DNA of 64,000 bases from Archilochus colubris (GCA_023079485.1 CM041087.1:33798017-33862016); one strand, 5' to 3'. Counted from the stretch's first letter, positions 47,539 to 62,150 are shown. The notes: generated by a model from the letters alone, not told the origin. Program-made: numbers and translations.

Positions 47539-50500
47539 TAACTTTCCATTCCATTAATCGTTGGGGTATCATTATAAGCTGTGTGTTTGAATTAATTGAA
47601 GTAAATCTGATCAACAGAACCTTAAGACAAGTGATAATTATAGGATGTATCATACTGTCATGGACAGTAAAGGTTATGCCAAACCAGAGAAGACACTTTA
47701 TTTTATTTTTTTTTTGGCTTAGTATGTGGAATTATTGGACTCAACTGACAGCTGAAGGACAAGAATGAAGAATCCTCAAGATTCTTCAAGATCCTCAAGG
47801 TTCTTTCAGATTCATAAACTGAAAGTGCAGCAAATGACTGAATATAGGTTTTTAAGATTGAAGATACCTTATATTTACCTTGCTTCATTAGACTCCAGAA
47901 AAATATGCGAGGAACACCTGGTAGGAGCATGAAGGACTGTAATGCTTTCTAAAGAGCCAGGGTTTACGTGGCAAATAACTGTATTACTTCCATGACGCAC
48001 ATGATCAGAAAGTATGGATTAAGCTTCACCTCCACAAAGAATGGAAAATATCTACATATCTCAAGGAGAAGGAGGATGGGTAGGCCTCCGAAATAGAAAG
48101 ACCAGGCAGCACCATCATTAGCTAACTAAGAGAAAATTTATCTGGAAAGATGAATGCTAAGATTTTGAAGTCATAAAAAGAAGCATTCTAACTCATACTG
48201 GATTTAAAGCTCCAGATTCATGTATTTGCAGTAGTCCATAATGCCAGAGAGATGTCAGCAGCTGAATAAACTGATGTGGCTGTTAGACACAAACCAGTAA
48301 CTTACAGAGCCTGCAAATTCAATCAAAGAGGCACCAAATATTCAGTCACATAACGTGAGCACAGGTCATTGTGGAGATGCTTGAGACATGTAGTCTCTAT
48401 TTATTTGGCTTATGATTCATATTCATCTTCCATAGCATTTTTAGATCTAAATATTGATTTTTATATTCCATTTGGAATGTACAGGTATATGTAGGCATTT
48501 TAGAGGAACTTTTATTAAAAACTCTGCAGTTATGTTTCTAAATAATTAAAATTTTTCATTACTTATGGCAATGACTGAATTTAAACCCTAAGCTTAATTT
48601 GCAGGCAATTACACAAATACTGAGTGATCCTGTTAAGGCTCACTGCTCTTACTATTTTGAGAACTCAAGATAAATAACTACTAATTCCTCTTTCAGCAAT
48701 TTTCAAAAAGCATTTTCATGTTGAATGAAAATTCAGTATCATATTGTTTTCCAATATAATTCATAGGTCATAAATATAATGTAACACCTTAATACTAACA
48801 TAGAATATGAACCTTTAAAAAAGTATTCTGGACATCATGAAATCTTTTAAACCCCTTTTTTTCAACTTCTGTTCACTTTAGAAACCATAATTATCCTAGA
48901 CAATTATGGAAGTGATGTTATCACTATGGAAACAAAATTTCCACTCACATCTTCCATTTTCTTCTTTCACAGAAGAAAAAAACATTTCGTTTTCACACTG
49001 TCAGTGTGCTGTCTATACTATGTGCCTCATTCATTAGTTCTCAGAAGAATATTTTCATGTGAGAGAATTTCTGAACCCGTTTTACAGATGTCTGTCAAGA
49101 AAAGAAAAGAAAACAAAATAAATAACCAAAAAAAGGACATGCTCTCACAATATTAATTTCCAAGTTGATCATGTTTTCAAAACTTATGAGATTATAAATT
49201 ATGTGATCTTTTTTCAATCAAAATAGTATAGTATTATATATATATATATATATATACTATAGTATCTCCTGTACAGATTGTTAAAAACTCAAATGTGATC
49301 CATCATTCTTTTTTCAAAACTGTATTCTTCTACAATCTCCAAGAGAAATTAACTATTCTTTTTGTGTGTTAGTGTGTCTCAGTCTGATAGTTCTCTTGCA
49401 TGTTTTCTTCATTTTCATTTATTACCATAAAATTGGTTTTGGAATGTACTGGAAATGTTACTAGAATTTAGATAATAATTTCAAAGAAAATTCCTCCTCA
49501 TAAGTTTTATGTTATTACCTGAAATTACTGCTCTGTAGCAGGAAATAATCTAGTTTGCAAAAAGTCTATTATGAATCTTATACCAGCTTACCCATCATTC
49601 AACAGCTTTTAAGATGCTTGTGATGAGGAAAATTGTATAAGCAGGTTCACTAAAAATATCAGTCAACATCAAAACACCCCTCAGATGTACCAAAGCCAAA
49701 TTTAGGGATCCATCTTAGTAAAATATTCTTATATTTAGCTAAAGTGATTGCAAAAGAACCATTTTGCTAACCTTATTTTCTGCTTTAAACAGTACTAACA
49801 GAATTCAGTATTTATTAAGATCCTTTAAATACCTTTGGTACTTATAAATATGAGCATACAAACGAGCTTTGACACCACTTGCTGGGACATGCTTGCTTTT
49901 AGAAAGGTCATTCATGTATTTACCCAGGAGACCACCACTCAGGACTTACAAATAATGAGAGATACTTTTTGAATCTGCCTAATGATTTGTTTACTGCAGA
50001 GAGAAAGAATTTTGTCCTCAGCAATAAATAATTTTCAATCAAGTAGCCCAATTACTCTTTATGTTTAGCAGGGAAATGGGAATTAATCCAAAGTAATAGT
50101 TCTAATTCTCTGTATTAATAATTTATTACACATATTCAAGCTCTCCATGATAGGCTTCAGAGAAAGTAATCACACACACACAAACACAAGTACATGGATA
50201 TGAAATTCAGACCTAACACAGATTTTTATATTCACTAGACCTTGAAAGAAGTGGAAATTAAATCATTACTTGAATATACATAATCACACAAATATATGGA
50301 TGCAAAAATCACTCTGAAGTTTACAGATGACAGAAATGCTATGTTCAAAAACAGTTATGACAGGAAAATGTAAAGTTACTTAGGAGCCCCTAAGAACAGG
50401 GAATACAATCTCTAGAATAGGAAATCCATTTTAAGAGTTACAGTCTTACAAGCAATATCAGCATCATAAAACACAAGGTCAGCCAGTGCCTCTGCAATTT

Positions 50501-50805
50501 ATATACACCAATGTCCCTTACCATGATCCTTCCAGATAATAGTTCTAGACCACAATACCAAAATGAGAAGAAATTATTAACTGTTAGATTGCATACCATT
50601 GTAATTCAGTCTTCTAACGATGGATTCCAGTTTGTTTGGCCATGATTTACCTGATTTATTCATAAATAATAGAACGGAAATATATACATAAATGTCTTAT
50701 ATTTCAAAGCATTCGTACTGAGACAAAAATAAATTTAGTTGATGTCATGCTTAAAAAACAGGCATGGAGCTCATTTGTTTGTATTTTTTTGTTGTTTTTA
50801 ATCCT
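47539..50805. other. AT-rich non-coding stretch with a TA cruciform
   Basis: An 18-bp imperfect tandem (ATCCTCAAGATTCTTCA-like) lies at 47766-47803, and a TA-rich palindrome at 49224-49265. Otherwise nothing was recognised. Confidence 0.5.
49224..49265. repeat. TA microsatellite within a near-perfect palindrome
   Basis: A TA run of about 24 bases is flanked by ATAGTATAGTAT on the left and ACTATAGTAT on the right. The flanks are nearly inverted copies, so the whole 42 bases could extrude as a cruciform. Confidence 0.75.
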
Positions 50806-50807
50806 AG

Positions 50808-51104
50808 CACAGATGCATTTTCAAGAAAGAAACCAAGACTTTGGCAAGATACAAATAAAGAATCACCCATCGGTTATGAGATGCATTGAGATTGTGTTAT
50901 CACCTTGAAATATCCTTACCAGTATGGATGGAATCTCTGCTGGATTTTAAACCAAAGTGTTCAAATAACTTTCCCTCAGGGATTTCCAGAGAAAACATCT
51001 TAGAGGAAACATCTTGGAAAAAAATCTCAAAGCAGAAACAGATGACCAAGCCAGGAGAAAGTACTGTGCCAGATGCACAGAAAGAGCAAACACTTAATAT
51101 TTAG
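50808..51104 (+). pseudogene. coding-like stretch behind an acceptor-like site, apparently frameshifted
   Basis: A T-rich tract and AG at 50806-50807 resemble a splice acceptor. From 50809 one frame is open for 26 codons ('TDAFSRKKPRLWQDTNKESP' and onward) to a TGA at 50887-50889. A second frame, overlapping that stop, is open to TAG at 51102-51104 and has a hydrophilic, protein-like composition ('ENILEETSWKKISKQKQMTK'). The two would be continuous but for a frame change near 50885. No family is recognised. It may be a decayed exon, a real exon with a sequence error, or chance in AT-rich DNA. Confidence 0.2.
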
Positions 51105-53553
51105 TGTAGTTCTCAGTTCTGTAACTTAGATCTTTAAATCCCTGTCTCAAATACCAGTTTTCCTTGAGGCAGGTAAGGTTCTGCATATGTAAATAGGGAG
51201 TAATTCTTCCCTTATACTTTGCATAATTCAGGTACTGTTTCCGTTTACAAAGATGACATTAAGGTTCAATACAAATGTTACTGAGGAAACAATGCATCAT
51301 GAAAAGCATCTTGATAACCAGGCTGTAGTCTAGTATGGTATGAGGTGCTCTTCTATGAAAATTGTTTCTCAATGTACAGAATAATTAGAGATTAAATAAA
51401 GAAAAGACAGAAATATCTCTACAGGCTGGCAGCTATAACACTCATTAAGGAAGGGAGAAGTCTGAATTTAAATCTGTGTAATGGTTAATAGTTAATATTT
51501 ATTATACATTCTATCCTAAAAACTCTTTACTGACATACCCATAATGAGCTATTTGCTTTAACACAGGCTTACAGAAATCTTTGTAGATTCATTTGGGGGG
51601 TGAAATTATGAAAATTTAAATAAGATATTAGATGCTTACTTAACTATGATTATTAAACATCTCCACGCTTCCCAAGCAGCCCATCTATTTTGCACTCCTG
51701 TCTCAGGGTGTGGAGGTGCATATTTACCTACAAAAAGCACAGAGAGAGTCTGATGACTTGTTTAACAAGTGAATAACTTCCAGATTAGGAAAATACAGCA
51801 AGATCCCTACTCAGTGAAGAATTACACAATATTCAGAAGAGTAGAACTATTCTTCAGTTTTAAAAATCATCAGTAGTGACTGAATTCCTCCTTCATTTCA
51901 ACTCTTACACTTACACTTAGGTTTACATTTAGCTTGTATTCATAGTAGCCTGGTGGATACTTCTTTAGACCTCTGGGATAACAAATGTAATACCAGAAAA
52001 ACCACACAAACAGGTCAACCTCTACTACTTGACTAGCTTCTTATGCAAGTATGTTATGGTTTGAAGACTGAGGTGTGGTGCTTACATGATGTTAATGAAC
52101 AAAAATATATAACGAGTTAGAAAAATGTAATGTGTGAAATTTGACATTCTCAAACATTTAGGACTCAGTGCTCCTTTCAGAAATTTCTAAAGTGCTTTAA
52201 AGTTTATCAAATTGAGTATAATCACACAAACAGAAACCTTTTATGTCTTATGTTACAGTCCCTAAGTATTGTTTTAGATTTTGGTTGCAGGGAAAAATCA
52301 GCCACTACTCATAGACGTCACACAAACTTGCAAAAATAACAGGTCTTACGATTTAAGCAAAATACAATGATTTATTTCAAGGGAAAAAATGACACCACAT
52401 TTGAAAGAGAGGTTTCCACTGGAAGACAAATTTGTAGTAGGGAGAGGTTTTTACATGAATTAGTGACTCTGGGAAAAGAGTTGTTAAGAGAAGAAAGAGG
52501 TGGTGAAAGAAGAGAGAGAGGATTTTCCCCTTTCCTCTTTGAGTTTTATACAAAATAAATAAAATAAATAAATAATTTTTAAAAAGGTTCTGTCTTTTTA
52601 TATATCACTGGCACACTGGGAGAGGTTCTTTTTTTTCATTTACAGGAATTCTTCAGTTCTTGTTATCTGCTAATTTCATTACCTGTCTTGACAGCTTATC
52701 AGGAGACATTCTGATTAGCATTTTTATCTTTAGGAGTCTGCTGAAATTTACTGGTGATGTCAGGCATGATACAAAGCAGAAGCTCACAGACCAAACTTAA
52801 GCTTATTGACATATTTTAACTAAGGTGAGCCAGAGGAAAAAAAGTTTTGCTATAGTTTTTTAAAAGAGTCAAGAAGACCAAGAGACCATTCATAGTTTCA
52901 GTGTGTCCAGATCATCTTATTAAACACAATTGTCAGGAAATGTTAAAATTAAGTACAGTACTTGAAATTTTGCAATTGTTTATCTACCTATTTCAAATTA
53001 ATATCAAGGAAATAAAGTGCAAGTGAAAGACAGATTGCCAGCTGGAGATGTAGGTCACTGTAAATGTCAGTGTCTTCATTCAAGCTACCAAAAAGCATGA
53101 CAGAAAGGTTTCATGACAAATTAATAGGCATTTTGATAATATGTGATATTTCTAGTGCTAAAGTAGTTTAATTACTACAGTAAATAATAATATTGCATAT
53201 CCCTTAATGGTTGACCAGGGAATAAAATAGAGCATATAGACTGAAAAGCCATGAAACAGAGATTGTGAGCATAAGCTGTCAGAAGCTATGATCAAGTCAT
53301 CTTCTAATGATATCTTTGACAGAGGTCCTTCTATTGTATGGCTGATTTTCCAGTCTTTGAAATATTCTCTTAGTGGCTTTCCATTATCTGCATAATATTC
53401 AGATGTTTAATTGTAAGAAATAGTTTCACAAACTTTGCTTTGAAATATAGAGTATTGAAGAGCATTCCAGTAACAGGAGGAATCCAACAAAGAAAGAATA
53501 GTGGTAGTGCCTAATACCTACACACGTCTGCCATTATTCTTTATCCTGACTGC
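51105..53553. other. AT-rich non-coding stretch
   Basis: It contains an (AAAT)n tract at 52551-52575 and a purine-rich stretch at about 52485-52530. No gene or repeat family was recognised. Confidence 0.5.
52551..52575. repeat. (AAAT)n low-complexity tract
   Basis: Repeated AAAT units with one extra A. Confidence 0.8.
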
Positions 53554-54436
53554 AGAATCACAGAACACTTGAGGTTCAAAGAGACTTCTGGAAATAATAC
53601 GATATAATCCAATCCTCCTTTTCAAGCAGGGTCACCCATAGCAAGTTTCCCAAGATGGTATCCAAGCAAATTCAGAGTATCTCTAAGGATGAGGACTCCA
53701 CAACCAGCTTGGTCAGTTGGTCCCCAGTGTTCAACCACCCACACAGTGAAAAAAACACTTTATGTTCAGATGGTAATTTTTGTATTCCAGTTCTTGCCCA
53801 CTGATGATTGTTCTGTTGCTGGGCATCATTGAGAAGAGTCTGACTCTACTGTCTTTACTTCTTCCCACCAGGTATTCACTACACATGGAAAGAATCTCTC
53901 CTGAGCTTTCTCTTCTCCAGGTTAAAGAGTCCCAAGCCTCTAAATCCCATCCTGTGTGATAGCTGCTGCAGCCCCTCCACCATCCCTGTGGCCTTTACTT
54001 GATTCACTGCAGTATGTTCATGTCCTGCTCATACCAGGGAGGCCCAAAAGAGACCAAACAGTCTGATGTGACCTCATTTTAGTAGAATAGGGCTGAGTAA
54101 AGGGAAAGGATTGCAACATTTGAACTGCTGACAACTTTCTTCCTAATCCAGCCCAAGAGGCTGTTTGAATGGTTTGCAATGAGAGTGCAATGCTGGCCCA
54201 TGGTCACATTTTTGTTCACCAGCTTCTTTCCCAACAGTTACCAGCTTGTGTCAGTGCAGAGGACTGTTCCTCCCCAGATGCAGGACTTTGCATTCTTCTT
54301 TGTTATGAGACTCTCTGAGAGTCCTCTCTGTCCATCTATCCAGCCTCTTCAAGTGCCTCTGAATGGCAACACAACCCTCTGGTCTACCCACCACTTCTCC
54401 CCATTTTACATAGTCTGAAATGGTGGAATATGTTGG
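53554..54436 (-). mobile_element. CR1 LINE, minus strand, diverged copy
   Basis: The 3' end is at the low coordinate: GAATCACAGAACACTTGAGG is the antisense of a CR1 tail. Antisense CR1 3'-UTR blocks follow, such as CTCAAGCAGGGTCACC-like and GAGGACTCCACAACCAGC. In minus-strand translation the segment at 54251-54436 retains 'RPEGCVAIQRHLKRLDRWTE' and 'CKVLHLGRNSP'. The FADD region is decayed beyond recognition. It shares subfamily features with the copy at 28609-29501. It is truncated near 54436 and inactive. Confidence 0.9.
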
Positions 54437-55968
54437 CAATGACCTTACTACCTCTCACTACCTATGTCTTGGCAATTTCTTGTTTGCTTGGATGACTAAA
54501 GAATTTTTCACCATATGTCAGAAGACTCTATGTGTAGCTGTTCTGATTCAATACTGTAAAAATAGTAACAAGTGTATACAGTTACTAACAGCTTTTCATT
54601 GTTATCATGTGACTTTGGGAAGTGTACCTTATAACTATACCAGACAGTAAACACAGTAAGAAAAGATGTATACGTACAGCATTAAAAATCCTTCCCCAAA
54701 GAGTCTATCAAGAAATAGAAAAACATATAAAAATTTCATTCCTGACCAAAGCATTATTCAAATAAGGTTTTGCACCCTTTATAGAATCCCCAGAAAAAAA
54801 TCAGGCACAGCAGGAGATGGTGTTGTCATTAGCTACATGGCCAGGTTACTACACAGTAGCAGTAATACCTCTAGCTTTGAAGTAACCACATTGTTACAGC
54901 AAAATACCATCTGGTATTTTCCCCTGTTACTCCATAAATGACATTTGTATGCTGTAGCTACTCTAATAACCTGTTCTCAAAAGGTGAAAACACTAAGCAG
55001 ATGTTGGGTGAAAATGAATTGTTTACATCATATAGACTCCAGACAGGCAAATTAGAGATGTAAAGTTACTTTCCCCTACTATACTGCAAAGTAAATGCAC
55101 AGCATAAAAAAATATCAAAGCAAACTGAACAGAAATGTAATAGCTGCATATCTTGAGACAGCTGGGAAATTATGTCCATGGATTTATAATTACAAACTCT
55201 GAAACTGTTCCTACGTAGCACACTTTTTATACAGAAAAATGTTTAAAACAATTTGTGGATTGGTTGCAGACAGCTCTTTCTGAACATTGTTTTCAGCTCT
55301 GTTCTTTAACATTGTTCTTCAGCTCTGTTTGTTTTGAGCCAGAAAAAGGGTAGAGTCAGGTGTATTTTTCCTGAATGGACATACGAATATAGTTCATTTA
55401 CTGCAAATGCTCCTGCCTGCTAGGACAAAGCTTTGTATCACCACCCATTCATAAATAGAATTCATATTTATTTCATGGTAAGAGTTTCTAAATATTGTTC
55501 TAACTCTTATTAAAACATTACTTATGGTCTCGAGATGCAAAATGTCTCTGGTGCCAAACTTCAAGGGCTCCAATTTTAACAGATAGTATGGCTGTTGCTT
55601 TTCAAATGTATTTATAGTTAGTTAAAAAAAAACCTGTAAGATGCACTTTCATTCAAATACTACCAGATAACCTCAGCCTTTCTTAAAATGCATTCTATGT
55701 TCCTGGAGATATGAAAGCACCATATAATACATAGAGACTCTTCTGACTCACAAGATCCATGACATTCTTAAGCAGAAGATGATGCTCCTAAAAAGTAGAG
55801 AAGGAAAAAGTGTTTTCTTACTTTAAAAAAGCAGAATTCTGTAGTTTCTGCATTGATCGCTTACAAGACAGTGTTCACTTTGGTTGTGGATCTTTTTAAG
55901 GTTTGGAGCTGACACTGCAATAATGTGATAAATAGAAAAAATACAAATTATTCCACAATTACTCAGCT

Positions 55969-56059
55969 CAAAAAACCCCAACAAAACAAAACAAACGAAC
56001 AAAAAACCACCAAACAAAAAAACAACCTAAAAAACCCAAACCAAAAACCAAAACAAAAG
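55969..56059. repeat. A/C-rich low-complexity tract
   Basis: Irregular AAAAC, CAAAA and ACCAAA units over about 90 bases. The antisense open frames across it are artefacts of composition. Confidence 0.85.
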
Positions 56060-59000
56060 CAGGGAGTGGGGAAAATCTTATATTTTCCCCAAGTGTGGTA
56101 AAGCCATTGCCATATACAATCATATTGTATGTTACATAGTTACAGGGAAACTGCATGTATGTGTATGCAATCTTAAGCTCCCTATTTAACCCATATAAAA
56201 TGGCAATCTACTCAAATGAGGACTCAAATGTATGAAAGTATATCAAAATATGTGAAGTCATATTTTTTTCCTGCAGAATTAAATTACATGCTTGCATCTT
56301 TTTATTTATAGCAAGACCTTCCATATGTTTCTGTTTGAACATCAAGCAAAATAATTAACTAATGTAATGTATGAGATTTTCAATTGCTGGGGTGTTTATT
56401 TATGCTACAGAAATTAACTCTTTAAAAATTTTAAAATTATTTCCTGTTCTATTCTCTCTAGATGCTGTATAGCATAAATGCTAAGGTTTTAGAAAGGGGA
56501 GGTTTTCCCAGATAAGTGTTGCTGCTAAAAGTGGCAGTCATTCCCTTAACCCAGTCCCTATTAGATTGGTTCAACCACCTTATGAAATTTCACCTTAAAA
56601 GGACAATTAATCCTTTGATCCAATAAAGCTGAGCCCTTAATCCATATCATATCACTTCAGGAACTCAATTACGTTGAACTGTTCAATGAACTGTGATCCT
56701 GGTCTTTTTTCATTATAACTCCTTTTTAGTTAATTTAGAGTGAAATATTTGGACAGACTGTTACAATTATCTTCCTTCTACTATCAGGAGTTTCATCTGC
56801 TGCTCTGTGAATGATTCTTTAAATCCACAGTTTCTTACCTGTGTGCTTGCAAAAGCAGTCCTCCAGCTTTTAAAAATATTCTGTCTATAATTGTAACTAC
56901 ATCCTTGCTCTTATATTTACCATGGTTTTCATTTCAATACTTGATTCAGTAAGTTGCATAAATACAAGCTTAATTTCAAGCACCTACACTCACAGATTTG
57001 GAGCATTTTTGTTTACCACTAGACATCAGGCAATAAGAAGTAAAAAATAACAATTTACTCCATGATAAAACTAGCTTTTTCAAAGTAATGGTCTCAGAAA
57101 CCAAAACAATGACTTACCAGTTTTAGAATTAAAGTAAGATTGCACTATCAAACTGAAAGAACAGTTTTATCCTGCCTTAGCTCAAGTATGAATTTCCTGC
57201 ATTAAAGTTGCATTACCATATCTACCTAAATTCTCTTGAGCCATCTGGACATTTCATCTCACTTTAATGACAGTGACAATACCTACATTTGTCTCAGTCT
57301 TGGAGGTTTCTTTTCATTTGTCACTGGTAGCCAAAAGACAAAACAGTATATTTTAAAACAAAATTACATTCTCTACAGACACATCTGTGAGTTATTCTTG
57401 AATACTGAAAAACAAGCACCTTGGCTGTCCTGGCTTGATTTGCTCTAGTGAGAACTGTTGCTGATCCACCAGCGAAATAAATCTTTCATTAAACGTTAAG
57501 TCATGACTGTTCAGTGAACAGCCACTGCCATCCACTTATTTTTTCTAACTATTCTGTGATTTTTCATGTTACTGTGATATTTCACATTATTGTATTGTGT
57601 TTGTTCATGTTATTAAATTCATGTTTTTGAGCTCACACCAAGGCAACACTGCATGAAGATGTTAATTGATAATTTCTTTTTCTTTTTTCCTACACAGTCT
57701 TAGCACAAAAATCTCAGAATAGGTAAATCTGTAATAATCCTTTCTTGGAATCATCAGAATCACCATCAGAATCCAGTAGTTCTAACAAACTCTACCACAG
57801 CAACAATTCTTCTATACTACTAAGTATCTTATTTGATGCAGTGACTTGTGTCAAACCACGTCTGTATTTCTCACTTAAATACAGAATTGGGGAAGACAGG
57901 AAATAAAAATTAAGGATAATTGATAATTTTCTCAGTGGAGACAAGTCATCATTGGAAACCTGAAGGAGTCTATGGTGTTCAGAGAATTTATTAATGAATA
58001 ATCATTAATTAGCTCACTCTCAAAATGGCAGTGAATACTGTGTTCACAAAGTAGTTAATGATACCAAGGTAGTCAAGACAAGGAATGACTGCATCTTTGC
58101 ATGCAAATGGTTGCCTTGGCAGTAAAATGGTAACTAAAATTTAGTAGGTAAAGTGGTATATAGTGCTGTGTTAATACCACAAACACATCATTGTTTGGAC
58201 ATAAATTGCAAGGATCCTTGATCAAATAGGTTCAAATAGGAATCAGTGATTATGCCCACTTAGCACAATCTAAATATATAAATGTGGGTTACTTAGTCTC
58301 TATCCTTCTTCTAGGTTCTGACACGATGAGTATAGCAGAGAAAATGATGTACAAATTCTGTGCATTCCTGTCCTTTCTGCTTAACACTCCCAAAGTGTTT
58401 AAGTTAGAATATTTCTCCAGTACTCTGTAGATGGCATTACACAAACCAAAGGCAAGATACATACTGTATAAGCATCAATTTGCTTCTCAAAACTGACATA
58501 GCAAAATAATCTGAAATACTGATTTAAAACAAGTAAACAACTCAATTACAGGCTTAAATTGCTTTAAAATAATATTTAAAGGGTTCTAGTAATACTTTCC
58601 TCTTCTCAGACCCAGAATCCTGTTCCTCCCACTTACAGAATAATACAATCAGTATCATACATTCCTCAATTTAGACTCCAGCTGCCATTTCATTTTTCCA
58701 CTCAAAACTTTACTTTCATTGATGCATTGTTGTTTGTGGGCACAAAACACAAAAGTTGTTTGTGGACTATTAAGCAGGACAGAACTAACTAAGAGACACA
58801 CTATTGCCGATTTTACCTTTGTTTAAGGGGCAGCAATAGTGTGGATTTAGAGACCATACAAGTTCAAACCCTAGTGTGTTGCTCCAATTTACAGTATGTA
58901 ATACAAACAAAACTGGGAGGTGCCTGTAAATAAATTAGCAGATTTTCTAATAACTTTGAAGTTTTTTATGTTATTCTATATCCTATTAGGATTTTGAATT

Positions 59001-59220
59001 ACGGTATGAATAATCAAAAATTAGAATTTAAAAAGTACACTTTTGCTATTGTTAATTCTAACTTTTAGAATGCCCACTTCCTAACACATTTTGTTAGGAA
59101 TGTTAGGTTTAACACATTTTGGAGTAGAAGTATAACAACAGGTCTGAGATAAACCCTATTTTCAACACCTGTTTTTCATTTTTCTCATTAGTACTGTAAT
59201 TTCTCTCATTAGTCTAATAC

Positions 59221-59237
59221 TTTTTTTTTTTTTTTTT
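59221..59237. repeat. T17 homopolymer
   Basis: An uninterrupted T run. No retrocopy body was seen next to it. Confidence 0.85.
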
Positions 59238-61943
59238 AACATTAAAGCATTCGCTGATGAAATTTTTTGATTGTTTGTAGAAGCCTCACAGTTAATTAAT
59301 TGGTCAATAAAAATGGTCCAGGTTTCACAGAGGGTAAGAATGAAAGCATTTATTTTGTCTTTAGCTGTGCCTGAAGGCAGAAATTGACCTGACAGATCTA
59401 CATGCAACCACTTCTTGAAGCTTTTCTTGAAGGTTCTGGAAACTCCAAAGCCTTATAGGCAATTTATTTTAGTTCTTCATGATCTTCACTCTTAGCAGGT
59501 TTCCAATAACAAAGTAGAAAACTTCCTGGCTGTACTCTGACCCCTTTAGTTCTTGCCCCGTCTTACTTCACTGTGATGAACAATTCCCTTCGATTTTGCT
59601 GTTGCCTCTTATGCATTTGCTGTTCACTCAGTTTTTACTTCTGGAAAGGATTCTGACAATTCTCCTTCTATTTCATTCAAGCTAATTTAGTTTTCAAGGT
59701 GTAGTAAATTGGTATAGTGTATTGTGCATCACTGGCTAGTTTGGAAAGAGGTTAAATTGCACCATAGGAAGTTCACCTGATGTCTAATCTTGTATAATAA
59801 AATCTCAAATTGTGTGCATACAATGGGTGTCTCCACGCTGAAAGTAATTCAACAGGTTATCAGTGACTGAACAGCACTGATAAAATTATAACCTAACAAT
59901 CTTTTTTCTTACTTCCAATCTGAGGTCTGATATGGTTCAGTAAGATATGCCAGGTACAGTGGATAAATGTCAATATATTGAAGACTGACAATTTGTTCTG
60001 CAACTTACAGGCATAGTTCCCATTCTCACAGTAATTACAAGTGCAAATACTAGCAGTTTGACATCTATATTCTACAGAGCTATCAATAATTCTGGAGTCT
60101 CCTACTTCTCTGATACCTAAATAAGCACAGTTAAGATTAATTACATCCCAGATATAGATGGCAATCTACATCGCTATGGTGGATAATAATTTTTTTAAGT
60201 GCAAAATAAACATGGAATCATTGCCTAAAGACTCATTCTTTTTCTGTAAAATTGGCACTTCATCTCAACATAGTTCCACATAGTTCTTACAAGTTTAAGT
60301 CTCTTAATCAATAACAAAACCAAAGCAAAGGGCTATGGTCTAAGGAGATTATTTACCAACAACTGTTATCAAAAGAAACAGAAAATAAGCCCCTGAGAAA
60401 ACATGGCAGACAAGTCCCACAGGAATAAATGAGGAACATTTATAGGAGGCACAAACTTATTCCAACGCTGAAACTTCTTTCTCTGAGGAAGTTACCAGTG
60501 TTAACAATTCAAATATATGAAACACTGCTTCATACTAGCAGTATTAATCTGGGGGTTCTAGATCCTGTCTTTTTTAACTCACTTCACTATTTGCTGAATT
60601 CTGATTAACTTTCATGCATTCCTAGTATGGCAAGAAACCACACTCTTAGGCCATCAACCATTTTAAATTTGCAGCTCAAATTCTGAGACCCTCTATTGCC
60701 TTGCTGTAGGAAGAAAATCTTATTTCCATTTCCAAAAGTATAAGGTTTTCCTTATCTTTATAGAAAATATCAACTGAAGTACTGTTCTTAGTTTATCTTA
60801 AACAAATACAAAACACAGAAATGGAAAGGAAAATTCAGGTCTGAATGGTCTCTCTTCAGTTACCACAGCAACCACAGTGGTACTAAAATAGACAAGGTAC
60901 TTTATCATCCTGTCAGAAAACATTTAATATTTTATTTGGTTTATAGTACCTGGAGCATGGAAACTAAACCATCAAACAAAATTAAGTTCAAATGGGCAAT
61001 TAAGTATACAAAATCCAAAACAAATTGACACCTATAACTATGATAATTTATAAAAAAGGAAAGAATAAATTGTATCTAATTTATTGATTTAATTTACTCT
61101 GAGAAAAGAGATTAGCAGTATTTCACCACTGACCAAATATTTTTAAATTTCTTTGATTATTTCTTTTTAAATTTGTATTCATCTAGTTTTTTTAGAAAAG
61201 GAACACTTCAGTTTTAGTCTCTAAAATAAGCTATCTCTAAATCATCGCTGTTACCTTGTGGCAAAGCCTTGTAAAAATAGCTTGGTGGGATTCTGAAGGT
61301 GAAATTCAGGTGTCCTGTCCTTGTGTAGATTAAATTTAAAATCTCATTCCACAGTGGTGGAGGGATTCAGATTAAATGTCATTCTACATGGTTCTAAACC
61401 ATAGAATCCAATTTACCCAAAATGCTTACCGGATGATATAAAAGGGCTTTAAAAATATTTTAAAATAAGGGTATTCAATTAGAACCATTGTCAGTTTCAT
61501 TTTCAGGGAAAAAAATTCCATTCCTTCTTGATTTTTAACTAAATAGCAATTTATGAAAGTCTTTTTCAAAATTAAGTGAGTTTTGCCTGAGGAAAGTTTA
61601 AATTCTGAACCAGATTGGGATTTGGTCCCAATCTTACTGCAGATTTTCATAAAAAGAAGGTGAAGAATACACTAATGACTTCAATGGTAAGCAAGTACTA
61701 GATGACTGCTAAATCACAAAATATGAAGAGCAAGAATAAAGCTGAACATTTACTGAGAAATACCCATTTAGGCAAAGTATGTTAATCAGTATAAACAGAA
61801 TAAATTCCTAATCACTGATAAAATACTTAATGTCCTTCCATTCCTTTAATGCTCATAAGCATTTAATTTATAACAACAAAAGGTAATAAAAATGCTGTGG
61901 TGTTTAGTTTCTTTTTTTGTACCCATCTTGGAAGCACAATACA

Positions 61944-61957
61944 GTGTGTGTGTGTGT
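61944..61957. repeat. (GT)7 microsatellite
   Basis: Seven GT units. Confidence 0.85.
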
Positions 61958-62150
61958 TACATGTTTTTCAACGTTTAAACAGCCAGATCACAAACGTTAT
62001 ATTCCTGCTGCTTTCTCCTCTCTATTCTACCCAAACCAATCTTAAGATACTTTCAGCAGTAATTTATGTCCAGCCAGCAAAATCAGGATATGCCTGCACT
62101 ACAGATAAGTAAAACAGGAATTTAACTGATGCTTAGCCCAGGACATGGCA

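Larger units (their letters stand above)
54437..62150. other. long AT-rich stretch, no gene or repeat family recognised
   Basis: It contains the A/C-rich tract at 55969-56059, a T17 run at 59221-59237 and a (GT)7 tract at 61944-61957. Open frames are short and lack exon context. Confidence 0.5.

Noticed and set aside
47270..47653. 127-codon open frame on the minus strand
   Set aside because: It runs antisense through a CR1 tail remnant (47476-47538), and the remainder has no recognisable domain.
58858..58880. AGTTCAAACCC resembling a tRNA or SINE B-box
   Set aside because: No A-box at the right distance and no cloverleaf could be drawn.
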